From the NCBI GenBank assembly GCA_964423405.1, contig CAYREY010000017.1:1-64000 (forward strand): a DNA stretch of 64,000 nucleotides, written 5' to 3'. Shown here piece after piece: positions 26,420-36,897 of this stretch (its first letter is position 1; every line of letters begins with the position of its first letter). Origin of the DNA: Bog-950 sp964423405 (GTDB lineage: Bacteria > Bacteroidota > Bacteroidia > Chitinophagales > LD1). The translations under genes were made by a program, and so were the position numbers. The notes below the pieces were generated by a model. It had not been told where the DNA came from, did not search any database, and saw only the letters and a list, made by a program, of their open reading frames with translations.

Positions 26420-28663
26420 TTATTTATTTGAACCTGCTTTTAAACCAGGGTGTGGTGCAGGTGGGTTGCTGTCGCCGTTTTCGCCATCGTTAGCATAGCG
26501 GAACTCAACCTTGTTTTTCATTTTCTTTTCGTATGGCGTACCATCGGCTGCTTTTTTGCCGCCTTTGTATTTCACTATAAAGCGGTCGCGCGATATACCG
26601 TATTTCTCAACCATGTAATCCACGGCAGCATTGGCGCGGTTCCATGCCAACTGCTCGTTGTATTTCTGGTCGTTCTTCGATTCATCGTAGCCGGTTACCA
26701 CCACTTTCATGTCAGGGCACATTTGCATACGCTCTGCTATCTGGTGCAGGTTGCCGTAGTACTGCGGATCGATATAGTATTTATCGGCATCGAATATTAC
26801 ACTTGGTAGTTCAATTTTCGAGCAGTCGTAGTTACCACCACCGGCACCACGGCGTCTGCCACCGTTTTTGCCGTTTTTACCACCGTTAGGGCCATTGGCA
26901 CCATCCGGCCCATCCTGACCATCTACACCGTTAAAGCTGCCATCGGTTCCATCCAGTGGTTCACCATCGCCAAAGCCGGTTGTATCGCAGCATGGGTTAG
27001 GTGGTATAATAGCCACACCGTTCGAATCGATAGGGAAGCCCGGAGCCGAGAACGGCTCTTTATCCAAACAGTCAATAATACCATCTTTATCGCTATCCAG
27101 TGCTACACCGTGTGTATCAACCGGGCAATCTTTCTTGGTATCAGGTTCTTTATCCAGCGCGTTTATTACACCGTCGCCGTCGTCGTCTTTCAATATTTCA
27201 TCGGCTACACCTTTAGGGTCCACTTCGCCCAGTTTGCGGTAGGTGTGGTACATAGGGTTTAACCAGTACATTGGCTCGGTACGGTTTTTACCTATGTGGA
27301 AATTAAGGGTGATAGAGGTATAAGAAACATTGTCGTTACTGCGGGTAAAGCCAGAGTGCTCATCCTGCTGCCAGCGGTAGCCATCCAACAGGTCGCTACC
27401 GGTAAATATCATACGCTCCTCTATACCAATGCTCATAAACTTGGCAACGTGGAACTGAACACCAATACCAACTGTACCGGCAGGTATAAACTGCCAGTTT
27501 TTAATACCCGGTGCGTTGTTTTCGCGTTCGGCAGCCGATTCGTATTTGCCATCCAGAATATTATTTAGCCTTTTCAGCGACTCCTTACGGCGATCTAAAC
27601 GTTCGTTAACGGGTGTACCTGCGGGGTTGTTGTATTGTGCTTTTACATACAAAGCATGTACGCTCGAAAAATCGTGTACCTGGCCATCGGCGTTCAGTGC
27701 ATCCATGTAGGTTGTAAAGAAGAAGGCATCTACACCACCTATTACATAGAAATTACAGATGTTTCTTTCTTTATGAAAACGAACGTTACCCAGGTTTAAC
27801 ACAGCGCCAAAGTGAGCCTCGTGCATGTAGGTGCGGTAGTTGTAAAAGAACACCTTGTTCATATTAAGGGTGTCAACTGTTTTGCTGGCTACCAGGTTGG
27901 GGTTATCCCAATAGTTAACGCGGGCATCGTAACCACCATGCAGTGCACGGTTAAAGGCCAGGTTGGCATCTGGCTCCCAGTTACGGCCTGTCATCATAAA
28001 AAAGTTGTAGCCACCGCGTAGCGATATGGTGTAACCCAGAGCTTTGCGGATAGTAAAGCCTGCACCTATGTTTTGTACCAGGCCTTTGATGTTAACGTAA
28101 GGCTTAACGTCGCCACTTAACAAGGCCACACCAAAATTTACACCTATTTCCCACTGGTCTTTTGGTTTGGCAGGAAAAGCATACTGGCGGTTAAGAAAAG
28201 CCTGTTGTTGTTTGGTTTTCTTTTTGTCTTTTTGGTAAACAGCCGAATCTAAATCGTAACGCGGTTGTAGTGGGGTAGATATTTCTTTACGGCGGTAGAA
28301 GTTGAAGTTTTTAGAGTCCATGTCTGGCTTCATAAACTGAAGCTGGTTCTGGTTGTCTTTACCTTTAACCTTAGATGTGTCGGTAGAGGCTGTAGATTTA
28401 TTGCTATCGCCTTTTACACTTTTGTTTTTAGCGTTGCTTTTATTGTCGTCTTTACCGGCGGCAGATTTTTTATCGTTAGATTTAGCAGTAGATGATTTGC
28501 TATCTGTTTTCTTAGAATCTTTACTGTTGCCAGTGGTGGATTTGCCTGAAGTAGCAGATGTGGTTTTACCCGACTCCTTTTTAGAGTTATTGGTTTGGGC
28601 ATGCGTTGCCAGAGCCGCATTTAAAAATACCAACGCCAGGAGTAGTCTTGTAAATTTTCCCAT
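26420..28663 (-). CDS. OmpA family outer-membrane protein with calcium-binding-type repeats
   Basis: A 747-aa protein. Signal peptide MGKFTRLLLALVFLNAALATHAQ; a low-complexity Ser/Lys/Thr-rich stretch (about residues 25-110); a region with beta-barrel character (e.g. WEIGVNFGVALLSGDVKPYVNIKGLVQNIGAGFTI, SFHIGKNRT-like ends); thrombospondin type 3-like repeats (DDDGDGVINALDKEPD, DSDKDGIIDCLDKEP); a Gly/Asn-rich linker (DGPDGANGPNGGKNGKNGG); and a C-terminal OmpA-C domain (MKVVVTGYDESKNDQKYNEQLAWNRANAAVDYMV). It would tie the outer membrane to peptidoglycan. I start at the ATG at 28663, skipping an in-frame ATG 4 codons upstream. Specific role unknown; such proteins are abundant in Bacteroidota. 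Confidence 0.9.
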   Translation of the reverse strand: MGKFTRLLLALVFLNAALATHAQTNNSKKESGKTTSATSGKSTTGNSKDSKKTDSKSSTAKSNDKKSAAGKDDNKSNAKNKSVKGDSNKSTASTDTSKVKGKDNQNQLQFMKPDMDSKNFNFYRRKEISTPLQPRYDLDSAVYQKDKKKTKQQQAFLNRQYAFPAKPKDQWEIGVNFGVALLSGDVKPYVNIKGLVQNIGAGFTIRKALGYTISLRGGYNFFMMTGRNWEPDANLAFNRALHGGYDARVNYWDNPNLVASKTVDTLNMNKVFFYNYRTYMHEAHFGAVLNLGNVRFHKERNICNFYVIGGVDAFFFTTYMDALNADGQVHDFSSVHALYVKAQYNNPAGTPVNERLDRRKESLKRLNNILDGKYESAAERENNAPGIKNWQFIPAGTVGIGVQFHVAKFMSIGIEERMIFTGSDLLDGYRWQQDEHSGFTRSNDNVSYTSITLNFHIGKNRTEPMYWLNPMYHTYRKLGEVDPKGVADEILKDDDGDGVINALDKEPDTKKDCPVDTHGVALDSDKDGIIDCLDKEPFSAPGFPIDSNGVAIIPPNPCCDTTGFGDGEPLDGTDGSFNGVDGQDGPDGANGPNGGKNGKNGGRRRGAGGGNYDCSKIELPSVIFDADKYYIDPQYYGNLHQIAERMQMCPDMKVVVTGYDESKNDQKYNEQLAWNRANAAVDYMVEKYGISRDRFIVKYKGGKKAADGTPYEKKMKNKVEFRYANDGENGDSNPPAPHPGLKAGSNK

Positions 28664-28853
28664 AGTTAAAAACATTAATTTTAACCCACCTTTCTTTATA
28701 CCGACAGCATTATTACCCGGTTACCGTTAGGTTTCGGTACTGCTAGTAGGTCGGCAAAATAAACTATTTTTTGTAAAGTTTAGAAAAAAGCTAAAATAAT
28801 GTAGGTGTTCTACTTACAGCAATTTGTATGGTATTCAGCGTTTATTACCTAAT

Positions 28854-30752
28854 TTAATAAGCCCTTTCGCTACGTCCTTCCATGTAGTTTATAAAGGCCC
28901 GGTTGGCTACTTTGTTGCCCCCCGGTGTAGGGTAGTTACCTGTAAAATACCAGTCGCCCAAATTTTTAGGGCAGGCAACATGCAGGTCTTCTATAGTTTG
29001 GTAGATAACCTGTACGTCGGCAAATATCTGTTTGGGCCTTACTATCTCCGATATCTTAGCAGAAATTTCATCTGCAGTAAACAAACCATACAATTCCTTA
29101 ACGTAGTTTTTAACTTCTGTTGCGGGCTTTTCATCATCGGCCTTACACTTGTCGTATACCTCATCCAGCTTAGCAGTAAGCTTATGGTCTTTAAGCAACT
29201 CTATCAGTGCGCGGAATGCAATAAAATCGTACATGCGGCTCATATCTATACCATAGCAATCGGGGTAGCGTATTTGCGGTGCCGATGATACAATGATTAT
29301 TTTTTTAGGGCTAAGCCTATCTAGTATCGCCAGTATGCTTTTCTGTAGGGTGGTACCGCGTACAATAGAGTCGTCTATTACTACCAGTGTATCGGTTTGC
29401 GCCTTTATAGAACCATAGGTAATATCGTACACGTGGCTCACCATTTCATCGCGGCTGGTATCATCGGTAATAAAGGTGCGTGCCTTTACATCCTTTACGG
29501 CTATTTTTTCTACCCGCGGGCTAAGCGATAGCAGTTTGTTTAGTTCTTCGGGAGTCATGTTCTTGTTCTCCAGAATCTGCTTTTGCTTATACTCCGAAAG
29601 GTGTTTTTCCATCCCCTCCATCAGGCCGTAAAATGCTACTTCGGCTGTGTTGGGTATAAATGAGAAAACGGTGTTTTCAAAATCGCCGTTAATAGCATTT
29701 AGTATAGTATGGCTGAGCAACTCGCCCAGCTTTTTGCGTTCGCTGTATATTTCTTTATCGGTACCACGGCTGAAATAAATACGCTCAAAACTGCAAGAAC
29801 GCTTTTCGCCCGGATCGCGAACCAGGTCGTGTTTTACGCGGCCATCTTTTTTAATAACCAGGGCATGGCCGGGTTGTACCTCGTGTATTTTTTCGAAAGG
29901 CACATTAAACGTGGTTTGTATGGCAGGCCTTTCGGAAGCCACTACCACCACCTCGTCATCGTGGTAGTAATAGGCCGGCCGTATGCCGTTAGGATCGCGT
30001 AATACAAACGAATCGCCATGGCCAAACATGCCGGCCATAGCATAGCCGCCATCAAAATCTTTGGCCGAGCGCGAAAGAATGCGGCGCACGCTTAGTTCGC
30101 TTACAATAAAGTCGGTAATTTCTTTGTTGCCGTAGCCACGGTCTTTGTACTTATCAAAAATCTTCTGCACTTCATCATCCAGAAAGTGGCCTATTTTTTC
30201 CATTACCGTAATGGTATCGCTACGCTCGCGTGGGTGCTGGCCCAGGGTTATCAGCACATCAAACTGCTCCTGTACGTTGGTCATGTTAAAGTTACCGGCC
30301 AGTACCAGGTTGCGGGTCATCCAGTTGTTTTCGCGTATAAACGGGTGGCAGTAGCTATCGTTATTGCGGCCATAAGTGCCGTAGCGCAGGTGGCCCAGCA
30401 GCAATTCGCCAATAAAGGGGCTGTTGCGTTTGTACCAGTCGGCCTCTGCCTGTGCGTTATCCAGTGGTTTGCGGTCCTTGGGGAAAGTCCCAAAAATCTG
30501 ACTGAATACATCCACAATGGCCTGGTTATCGGTACTACGTACGCGATTAATAAAATGGCTGCCCGGATGGGGGTCTAATTTAATTACGGCAGCGCCTGCA
30601 CCGTCCTGGCCCCTGTTATGTTGCTTTTCCATTAGCAAATACAGCTTGTTAAGGCCGTACGCAACGGTTCTGTATTTTTCAACATAATAGTCAATAGGCT
30701 TGAGCAGTCGGATGAGGGCTATACCACACTCGTGTTTTATTGGATCGCTCAT
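28854..30752 (-). CDS. purF: Amidophosphoribosyltransferase-type protein, long Bacteroidota form (PurF)
   Basis: A 632-aa class II glutamine amidotransferase joined to a PRPP-binding phosphoribosyltransferase domain. The probable nucleophile is Cys9 (MSDPIKHECGIALIRL), exposed after removal of a short propeptide. Glutaminase features are KQHNRGQDGAGAAVIK, LLGHLRYGTYG and LAGNFNMTN; the PRPP loop is VVIDDSIVRGTTLQKS. Ordinary PurF is 460-510 aa; the longer form is known in Bacteroidota, with an internal stretch (about residues 370-430, EYKQKQILENKNMTPEELNKLL) and an extended C-terminus. It is the first committed step of purine synthesis if canonical. Whether a shorter PurF also exists cannot be seen, so the symbol is provisional. 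Confidence 0.85.
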   Translation of the reverse strand: MSDPIKHECGIALIRLLKPIDYYVEKYRTVAYGLNKLYLLMEKQHNRGQDGAGAAVIKLDPHPGSHFINRVRSTDNQAIVDVFSQIFGTFPKDRKPLDNAQAEADWYKRNSPFIGELLLGHLRYGTYGRNNDSYCHPFIRENNWMTRNLVLAGNFNMTNVQEQFDVLITLGQHPRERSDTITVMEKIGHFLDDEVQKIFDKYKDRGYGNKEITDFIVSELSVRRILSRSAKDFDGGYAMAGMFGHGDSFVLRDPNGIRPAYYYHDDEVVVVASERPAIQTTFNVPFEKIHEVQPGHALVIKKDGRVKHDLVRDPGEKRSCSFERIYFSRGTDKEIYSERKKLGELLSHTILNAINGDFENTVFSFIPNTAEVAFYGLMEGMEKHLSEYKQKQILENKNMTPEELNKLLSLSPRVEKIAVKDVKARTFITDDTSRDEMVSHVYDITYGSIKAQTDTLVVIDDSIVRGTTLQKSILAILDRLSPKKIIIVSSAPQIRYPDCYGIDMSRMYDFIAFRALIELLKDHKLTAKLDEVYDKCKADDEKPATEVKNYVKELYGLFTADEISAKISEIVRPKQIFADVQVIYQTIEDLHVACPKNLGDWYFTGNYPTPGGNKVANRAFINYMEGRSERAY

Positions 30753-31112
30753 AGAGAGGGTGCAAATGTAAATTTTTTGGTTACATAAATGCAGGTGTGC
30801 GTAAATGTAAACTGTTATCTTTTACAAACTGTAGCCGGTGATGTGTTGGCTGTGGCTGTTACCTGGTTTTTTTAAAGGTAACCAGATAAAATTAACCCTG
30901 TTTAATTAGTGTAACGCCTGACTTGTTTTGCAGACATGCATGAGGCACACTATGATATATATAAATATGTTGTAATTAGTAAATGCAGATGGGTTAACAG
31001 AAATGGGGGTAGGGGTGTTAACATTAATTTTTGTAATTTACTGATAGTTAGTGTGTTAAGTTCGAAGAGGGTTAACACTGTTTGAAAACAGAATAGATTT
31101 TGCGATTACCCG
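30753..31112. other. Intergenic region upstream of purF, AT-rich, with TTAAC-box repeats
   Basis: About 360 bp without a gene. On the minus strand TACATTTG (30770-30763) is an exact TAnnTTTG element 10 nt before the purF ATG. The motif TTAACA recurs at about 30993, 31018 and 31072, twice as GGTTAACA. AAATGTAAA occurs twice (30764-30772 and 30803-30811). I recognise no purine riboswitch. Confidence 0.4.
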
Positions 31113-31154
31113 GCACAAAAAAAGCCACCTTATTTAAGGTGGCTTTTTTTGTGC
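31113..31154. terminator. Terminator downstream of porV
   Basis: A long palindrome: GCACAAAAAAAGCCACCTTA pairs with the reverse-complement arm ending GGCTTTTTTTGTGC. Reading the minus strand it follows porV with a T-run and is a strong terminator; its symmetry makes it bidirectional. Confidence 0.9.
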
Positions 31155-31166
31155 TGATAGTATATG

Positions 31167-32555
31167 TTATTTAGGTTGCTCTGCCGGTGCCGGTTCTTTT
31201 TCTACCGGTGCCTCGCCTTCTTTAGCTTTCTTTTCTTTTTTCTTTTTAGGGGTATCGTCTACTAACGATATACCTGTTTCGCCGGTGGCTTTTTTACCGC
31301 CAGCCATAAAGTCGAACAACAGGGTAAAGCGCAGGGTGTTATCCAGTGGGTTACGCTGTATGGTAGTAGGTATCAGGTACGAGAAGTTAAGGCCCACTAC
31401 ACTGTACTTAACGGTTAAGCCGGCAGTAAGAAACTGGCGGTTACCTTTTTTAGGGTTTTCGTAGAAATAGCCAAAGCGAACACCAAACTGTTTGTTGTAC
31501 AGGTACTCGGCACCTATGCCCCAGGTAACTTCGGCAAACTCTTCGGCGGTGCGGCTGCCTTTGGCGCGCTGGCCTGTTTTAGGGTCAATAACGCCGGGTG
31601 CATCGCCAAATGAGGTAAACATACCGGTGATAGAGCTTTTTTGACGGAAATCGTAGATGTTGTCATCCGGGTTTCTGTCAAGCGTATCGGGTGTAGGTAC
31701 CATTAGTTTGTTTACATCGGCGTATATACCTACCGAGTGGTGTTTATCTATATTAAACGTGTAGCCTACGCCAATACCCAGGTTGGTAGGTATAAAATCT
31801 TTTACGGTGCTGCTGGTGTACGATATTTTACTGCCTATGTTAGATATGTTCATACCTACAGTAAGCTCGTGCTCCATTTTGTGGCCGCTGTTTTCATTAA
31901 ACCGTTTGCGGAAGAACCATGATATATCGCCAGAACCGGCAAGGCCCGGCCTAACCAGGCTACCATCTACACTGGCACCACCGGCCAGGTTAGAGTAGAT
32001 GAAACGCAATGAAGCCGCTATAGAAAAGTACTGACCTAAACGGCGGGCATAGTGTGCATCTATAGCAAACTCCTGTGGGCGGAACGTTTGTAGTTCCTGT
32101 CCGTTGTAGTCGGTAAAGGTGATGTTGCCTAACGAGAAGTAGCGTAGTGATACAGCTACTGTTTGCATTTTTTTGATTTTGTAATAGCCGGTAAGGTTGG
32201 CCAGGTAAATATCGTTTACCAGTGCTTTAAGCCAGGGGCTGAAACCTACCGATACACCAAAGTCTTTATCAATAAAAGCCAGCTTGGCCGGGTTTACGTA
32301 CACCGCATTTACATCGGGGCTTTGGTAATCATCTTTAGTATCGCCATTACCATATACCGGTGTAGCGATACCCACATCGGCCATACCACCTGCTCGGGCA
32401 TCGGGGTTAATTCGCAAAAAAGGTACAGCAGTAGTAACTGTGTTTAGTTTAGCGCTTTCCTGATAATTGACGCCTTGTGCAGCAGCCCATTGAGATGAAA
32501 ACACAAGAAGGCTGACTACAGCAAACACACTTTTGGTACGCAACATATAATTCAT
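31167..32555 (-). CDS. porV: Type IX secretion outer-membrane shuttle protein PorV
   Basis: A 462-aa outer-membrane barrel of the FadL-like group. Signal peptide TKSVFAVVSLLVFSSQWAAAQ. The signature NTVTTAVPFLRINPDARAGGMADVGIAT and NPAKLAF are characteristic of PorV (LptO), which receives substrates leaving the T9SS translocon and delivers them to PorU. Repeated amphipathic strands fill the rest; the C-terminus ends with a Lys/Glu/Pro tail (KKKKEKKAKEGEAPVEKE) after the barrel. It lies 218 bp downstream of porU on the same strand, the conserved order in Bacteroidota. A second ATG three codons inside (32546) could be the true start. Confidence 0.95.
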   Translation of the reverse strand: MNYMLRTKSVFAVVSLLVFSSQWAAAQGVNYQESAKLNTVTTAVPFLRINPDARAGGMADVGIATPVYGNGDTKDDYQSPDVNAVYVNPAKLAFIDKDFGVSVGFSPWLKALVNDIYLANLTGYYKIKKMQTVAVSLRYFSLGNITFTDYNGQELQTFRPQEFAIDAHYARRLGQYFSIAASLRFIYSNLAGGASVDGSLVRPGLAGSGDISWFFRKRFNENSGHKMEHELTVGMNISNIGSKISYTSSTVKDFIPTNLGIGVGYTFNIDKHHSVGIYADVNKLMVPTPDTLDRNPDDNIYDFRQKSSITGMFTSFGDAPGVIDPKTGQRAKGSRTAEEFAEVTWGIGAEYLYNKQFGVRFGYFYENPKKGNRQFLTAGLTVKYSVVGLNFSYLIPTTIQRNPLDNTLRFTLLFDFMAGGKKATGETGISLVDDTPKKKKEKKAKEGEAPVEKEPAPAEQPK

Positions 32556-32773
32556 GCTGGAAAATTATTGAATTTAAGTTAATGGTAAAAGTGTTGCTAT
32601 AGTTTTACTGGCTTGTATTTTACACTACTAATGCTTGACATATCGAATTTACTATACACACCGCTTTTTGAGCAGGGCGCCAAACCTACATATTTTTTCG
32701 ACAAACTAAAGGCGCAGTCTGTATTTACGTGTAACCGGGCCAAAAGGTTATTGTTTTTCAATATGGCGGCTTT

Positions 32774-35700
32774 TTAGCGTAATACTACCAGTTTTTCGTA
32801 TTTGTGGGCTGTATTACCCTCGCCATCGCGTACGGTAAGTTTATAAACGTATACGCCTTTGCCTATTGCATCACCGTAATCGTCCAATCCATCCCAGGCA
32901 ATATCATCTACCCGGTAGCCTTCGCTATAGGTTTGGTGTACAATGCTTTTAACCAGTTTGCCGCTTACGGTATATATCTGCACGCTTATGTTCAGGTTAT
33001 CGCAGCAGCGGTTGTGCTCAAACATAAACTGGGTGTGTGTAGTAAACGGATTGGGATAATTGTAAACATGCGAAAGGGCCAGTTTGGCGCTACTGGCTAC
33101 AATAAACTCGGTAATCTCTTCGGTAGAGTTGTTGTGTATATCCCAGGCTTTGGCCTTAAGTGTATGGCGGCCCTCTTTTAGTTTAGAGTAAGGGTATTTA
33201 ACCTCGCCGCGCTTATAGTTGTCCAGCTCACTTTCGTAGTACTCGTTCAGCACTACCCTGTTCTGCGTGTTATCATCCAATATGGCGCTAAGGTCGTGGC
33301 CTATGCCGTTGCCTACGGTATTAATACCACTTTCATCGCTTAGTTTAATCAGCAGCATAGGGTCGGGGTTGGTGGTACCGCCGTAAACAAACTTTTCATC
33401 GTTCATGTAAATGTTCATTTGCGGGCCGTTGTTATCCAACGCAAATGAGTCTGCCGAGCCACCAATTATAACATCGTTGGTGTAGCCGTGTGCATCATCG
33501 TAGTTACCGTTATCGGCGTAGTAGCTAATGCGGCCTTTGCCGTATTGGTAGTCTATATCTTTAGGCACCAGAAACGAGAACGAGAATTCGCCGTTGGTAA
33601 CACTGGCTTTACCTTTAAACAGTACGTTTTTGTACATCAGGAAATTGGCATACGAACTCTGCGGGTCGTTTTTTAAGGTTTGCAGGGTCGAAATTTTATC
33701 GTACACCATTGGGTAAACCGTACCGCTAAAGCCGGTAAGTTTGTTGCCGTTATCGTCGCGTATTTCGCCGCGTATGGTTACTTCTTCTAGTGCTTTCAGG
33801 GTATCGGCCGATAGCACCGGATTGTTGTTTACCGAGGTGGTGATAACGTTATGGTGCGGGTAGTTAAGCGTAAGGGCAGGGTCGCCAAGCAGCGTAAACT
33901 TACGGGTGTTGGAGCCCTGACTAACAGTAGCATTTTTAGTGCGCATTATTATTTCGCCCAGGCGCGGGTAGCGGCCTTCATAGTAATCGAACATGTAATC
34001 AAAGGCTGCGTCGTTAAGCACCGCATTGCCCGATGAGTAAACCAAACGTACAGTAGTAAGCGAGGCTATAGCGCCACCCTTGCCGTTTACTACCAACCAT
34101 TCGCCGGCGGTACGGTTGGGTAAGTCGAAACGGCTGAAATCGCAGGTAGCTGTAATAAACATAGGCAGCTTTTCGGCGTTAGCCAGCGGCACTATGTCGG
34201 CCATATTAAAAATACGCTCGTGGCCCCAGTTGGTTTCGCCACCGTGGCCTACCCAGTTCATAATAAGGCAGCCGGCATTTATACGGTTAAGTATGGCGGT
34301 GTTTACATCGGGGTAGCGGTCGCCGGCAGGGGTGCTGGCCTCTTTATATGCGTCCAGATAAATTTTTTCGTAGTTATAGGCTGGCTGGCGCTGGCGGGTG
34401 GTTTCTGCCAGTACATCGCTGCTGCTCAGGTGTATATTACTGTCCTCATCATCGGCAATAAAGCTTATAATGTTTCGCCAGCTGTTGTTAGAATTTATCT
34501 GTACACAGTTTGCCGATGGAACCGGGCGTTTGTAGTTTTTAATTTTGTTCACCATGTCCCAGGCATCCTGCTCGCTACCGGCTGTAAGGCGGCCTATACC
34601 TATATCCAGCAGTTGTCCGCCGCCGGTTATGTCGCCGCCTTCGTTGTTATCCAGCAGCCCAAAAAAGTCATCGGAGGTGTATGTTTCGGTAGGGCTGTCA
34701 GATTCATTGCTCTGGTAGGTTGAAACAAAGTTGTTGTTGTCGGGCACCCGGTCTTTAGGGTCGAAGGTGCCATCGCCCATTAGCAGCAGGTAGCGTGGCA
34801 TAAGTGCGGTATCGCCGCCGGCCCTGTCGTAAAACATTTTTACAAAATCGCGTATGGCCGAAATGTCGGGGCGGCCGCCACCAAATTCATTNNNNNNNNN
34901 NNNNNNNNNNNNNNNNNNNNNNNNNNNNNNNNNNNNNNNNNNNNNNNNNNNNNNNNNNNNNNNNNNNNNNNNNNNNNNNNNNNNNNNNNNNTTTTTACAA
35001 AATCGCGTATGGCCGAAATGTCGGGGCGGCCGCCACCAAATTCATTGTATATCTGGCTTAGTTTAACCACCTCTACACTTATATTATCCAGGTTGCGGTG
35101 AAACTGTGCCAGTTCGTTGCTGGGGTTTACAAAGGCATCGGCAGTTATAATAAGCATATCGGGCTGGCCCAACGAATGCAGATTTTGGTTTTCGGTTTTA
35201 CCTACATACTCGGGGTTGCCAAAAGCGGCACCGGTATTAAAAGCAATAAACTCGCGCAGCTCGGCTGTAGGCGATACAAATGAGAACTGGGAGCCATTAA
35301 GCGTGCCCTGCATTTGCCGTATGGCTGCTATGTCGGTTACATCCCACACCTGCGTGTTGCCTGCTGCATTGTTCAGCAAAAAATTAGATACACTGCCTGC
35401 GCCTACCGATGCAGCACTGCGGAATGGCATAGCATCGCCAGCCATGGTAAGTGCGCGTCTGGCGTGTATTTCGAACCAATCGATATAGCTGGCAGCTGTA
35501 CCTGATGGGTCGGCTGCAGGGCTAAACGAATAGCTTATGTTGATGGTGGACGAAGAGGCATTGTAATTAGCAGTAAGCAGGCTACCGTACGACGCAGGCG
35601 GGTATGTAGATGCCGGTATGCCGCTAAGGGTATGGTTCATTAAAGCCTGGCCATTAACCCGCACCGAAGTGGTAGAACCGTAAGTGGTACTGGCAGAAAC

Positions 35701-36792
35701 TTTAGAGAGGACTTTAACCGGTACCGATGTTACGATGTTGGGTATGCTGAACGAAAAATCTTTGGTGTTTGAAAAGCTGGTCATTTTATCACCCAGCCAG
35801 CGTTTGCCGCTACTAAGCAGGTTGTATTCATCGCTTTCGCGGTACAGGTGTTCATCAAACTCGGTAATAGTTTTATTGGGGCTATCGCCGGCTGTAAAAG
35901 GCTGTACCCGTTTACCGGTTCCGGCGTCGGGGCTTAAAAAATAAAACGTTTTATCGGTGTACAGGTTTTTTTCGTGTGTGTAGGTTTGGTTGCTGCTGTT
36001 GTATTTCCACTGGTCGGGCATTTGGGCATAAAACAACAGGTAGTCGCCATCATCCATACGGTTGTTTCCGTTGTTATCTACCAGCATAGTGGGATTTTCA
36101 AGCAAATCATCGGGGCGTGCTACCGAGTTTAGGTCGGGCACCATGCCGCCGCCATTGCCAAAAATGGCCAGGCTGTTCAGGTTAATGCTGGCCGGGTCAA
36201 GTTTCATTACATTCTTAATAAAGTTGTAATCTATACGGTACATGCCTTCGGCAGTAACAGCAAGTTTGTAAAAATTGCCGCTGGCAAGTTTAGATACAGA
36301 GGCATACGCATTGGCCGAGCGGAGTTGTGGTTTAGGTGTTACCGTAATGCGCAACGTAAACGACTCCAGTTTTTCTATTACACCGGTTGCCGGGTTTTTT
36401 CTAAACGGCAATACCATTACGCTGGCAAAAGGTTGGCGGCGTTGCAGGCTAAGGTCGGCTGTAGCTGTGGCGGCATCTTTTATGTAGGGTATGCTGCCAT
36501 TATCTACCGTGCCAGATATGGTGTACACGGTATTGGTGAGCTGAACAGAAAGTTCTCCGTTTGCGGTTAGTGGTATCAGCTCTGTATATAAAGGCAACAG
36601 GCCGTATTGGTCGGCATGGGCTGCTTTGCTAAAGGTAGGCTGTACAATGGTTTTACCATCTATGGTGCTAAACGTTTTGTTTTTGTCCTGCCACTCCAGC
36701 CGGCGCTCGTAGCTTTGTGCTACTACTGCCAGGGCAGGCAACATGAACAATACAAACGTTAAGAATTTAGTGTTAGCCGGTTTTTTTTTCAT
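32774..36792 (-). CDS. porU: Type IX secretion sortase PorU (frame interrupted only by an assembly gap)
   Basis: Read across the gap this is a 1287-aa C25-family (gingipain-type, clan CD) protein, the sortase that removes the C-terminal signal from T9SS cargo and attaches it to the cell surface. Signal peptide MKKKPANTKFLTFVLFMLPALAVVAQ. The peptidase domain contains GDGTFDPKDR, NWVGHGGETNWGH (His798) and ITATCDFSRFD (Cys832; numbering after gap removal). A C-terminal beta domain starts YNYPNPFTTHTQF and ends VYVYKLTVRDGEGNTAHKYEKLVVLR. Removing 100 Ns and one 55-bp copy joins both parts in frame. Start chosen at the ATG at 36792, which places the signal at the N-terminus; 36831 is also in frame. 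Divergent from porP. Confidence 0.93.
34837..35046. other. Assembly gap (100 N at 34892-34991) flanked by an artificial 55-bp duplication
   Basis: The 55 bases at 34837-34891 and 34992-35046 are identical and touch the N run. The same length as in the dsbD gap points to contigs joined at a k-mer overlap of 55. Collapsing it restores porU. Confidence 0.93.
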
Positions 36793-36897
36793 AAAAAAGC
36801 AATAAGCCGATTCAATCATTATTTTTGGCACCTTTAAACATATAAAATGCGCAATAAAACGGCGCTAATTGTGTTTTATTTTGCAAAGATTTGAATT

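Noticed and set aside
32774..36792. porU as two separate genes or a broken gene
   Set aside because: Same reasoning: the N gap and 55-bp overlap explain the apparent break; the joined frame has all PorU motifs.
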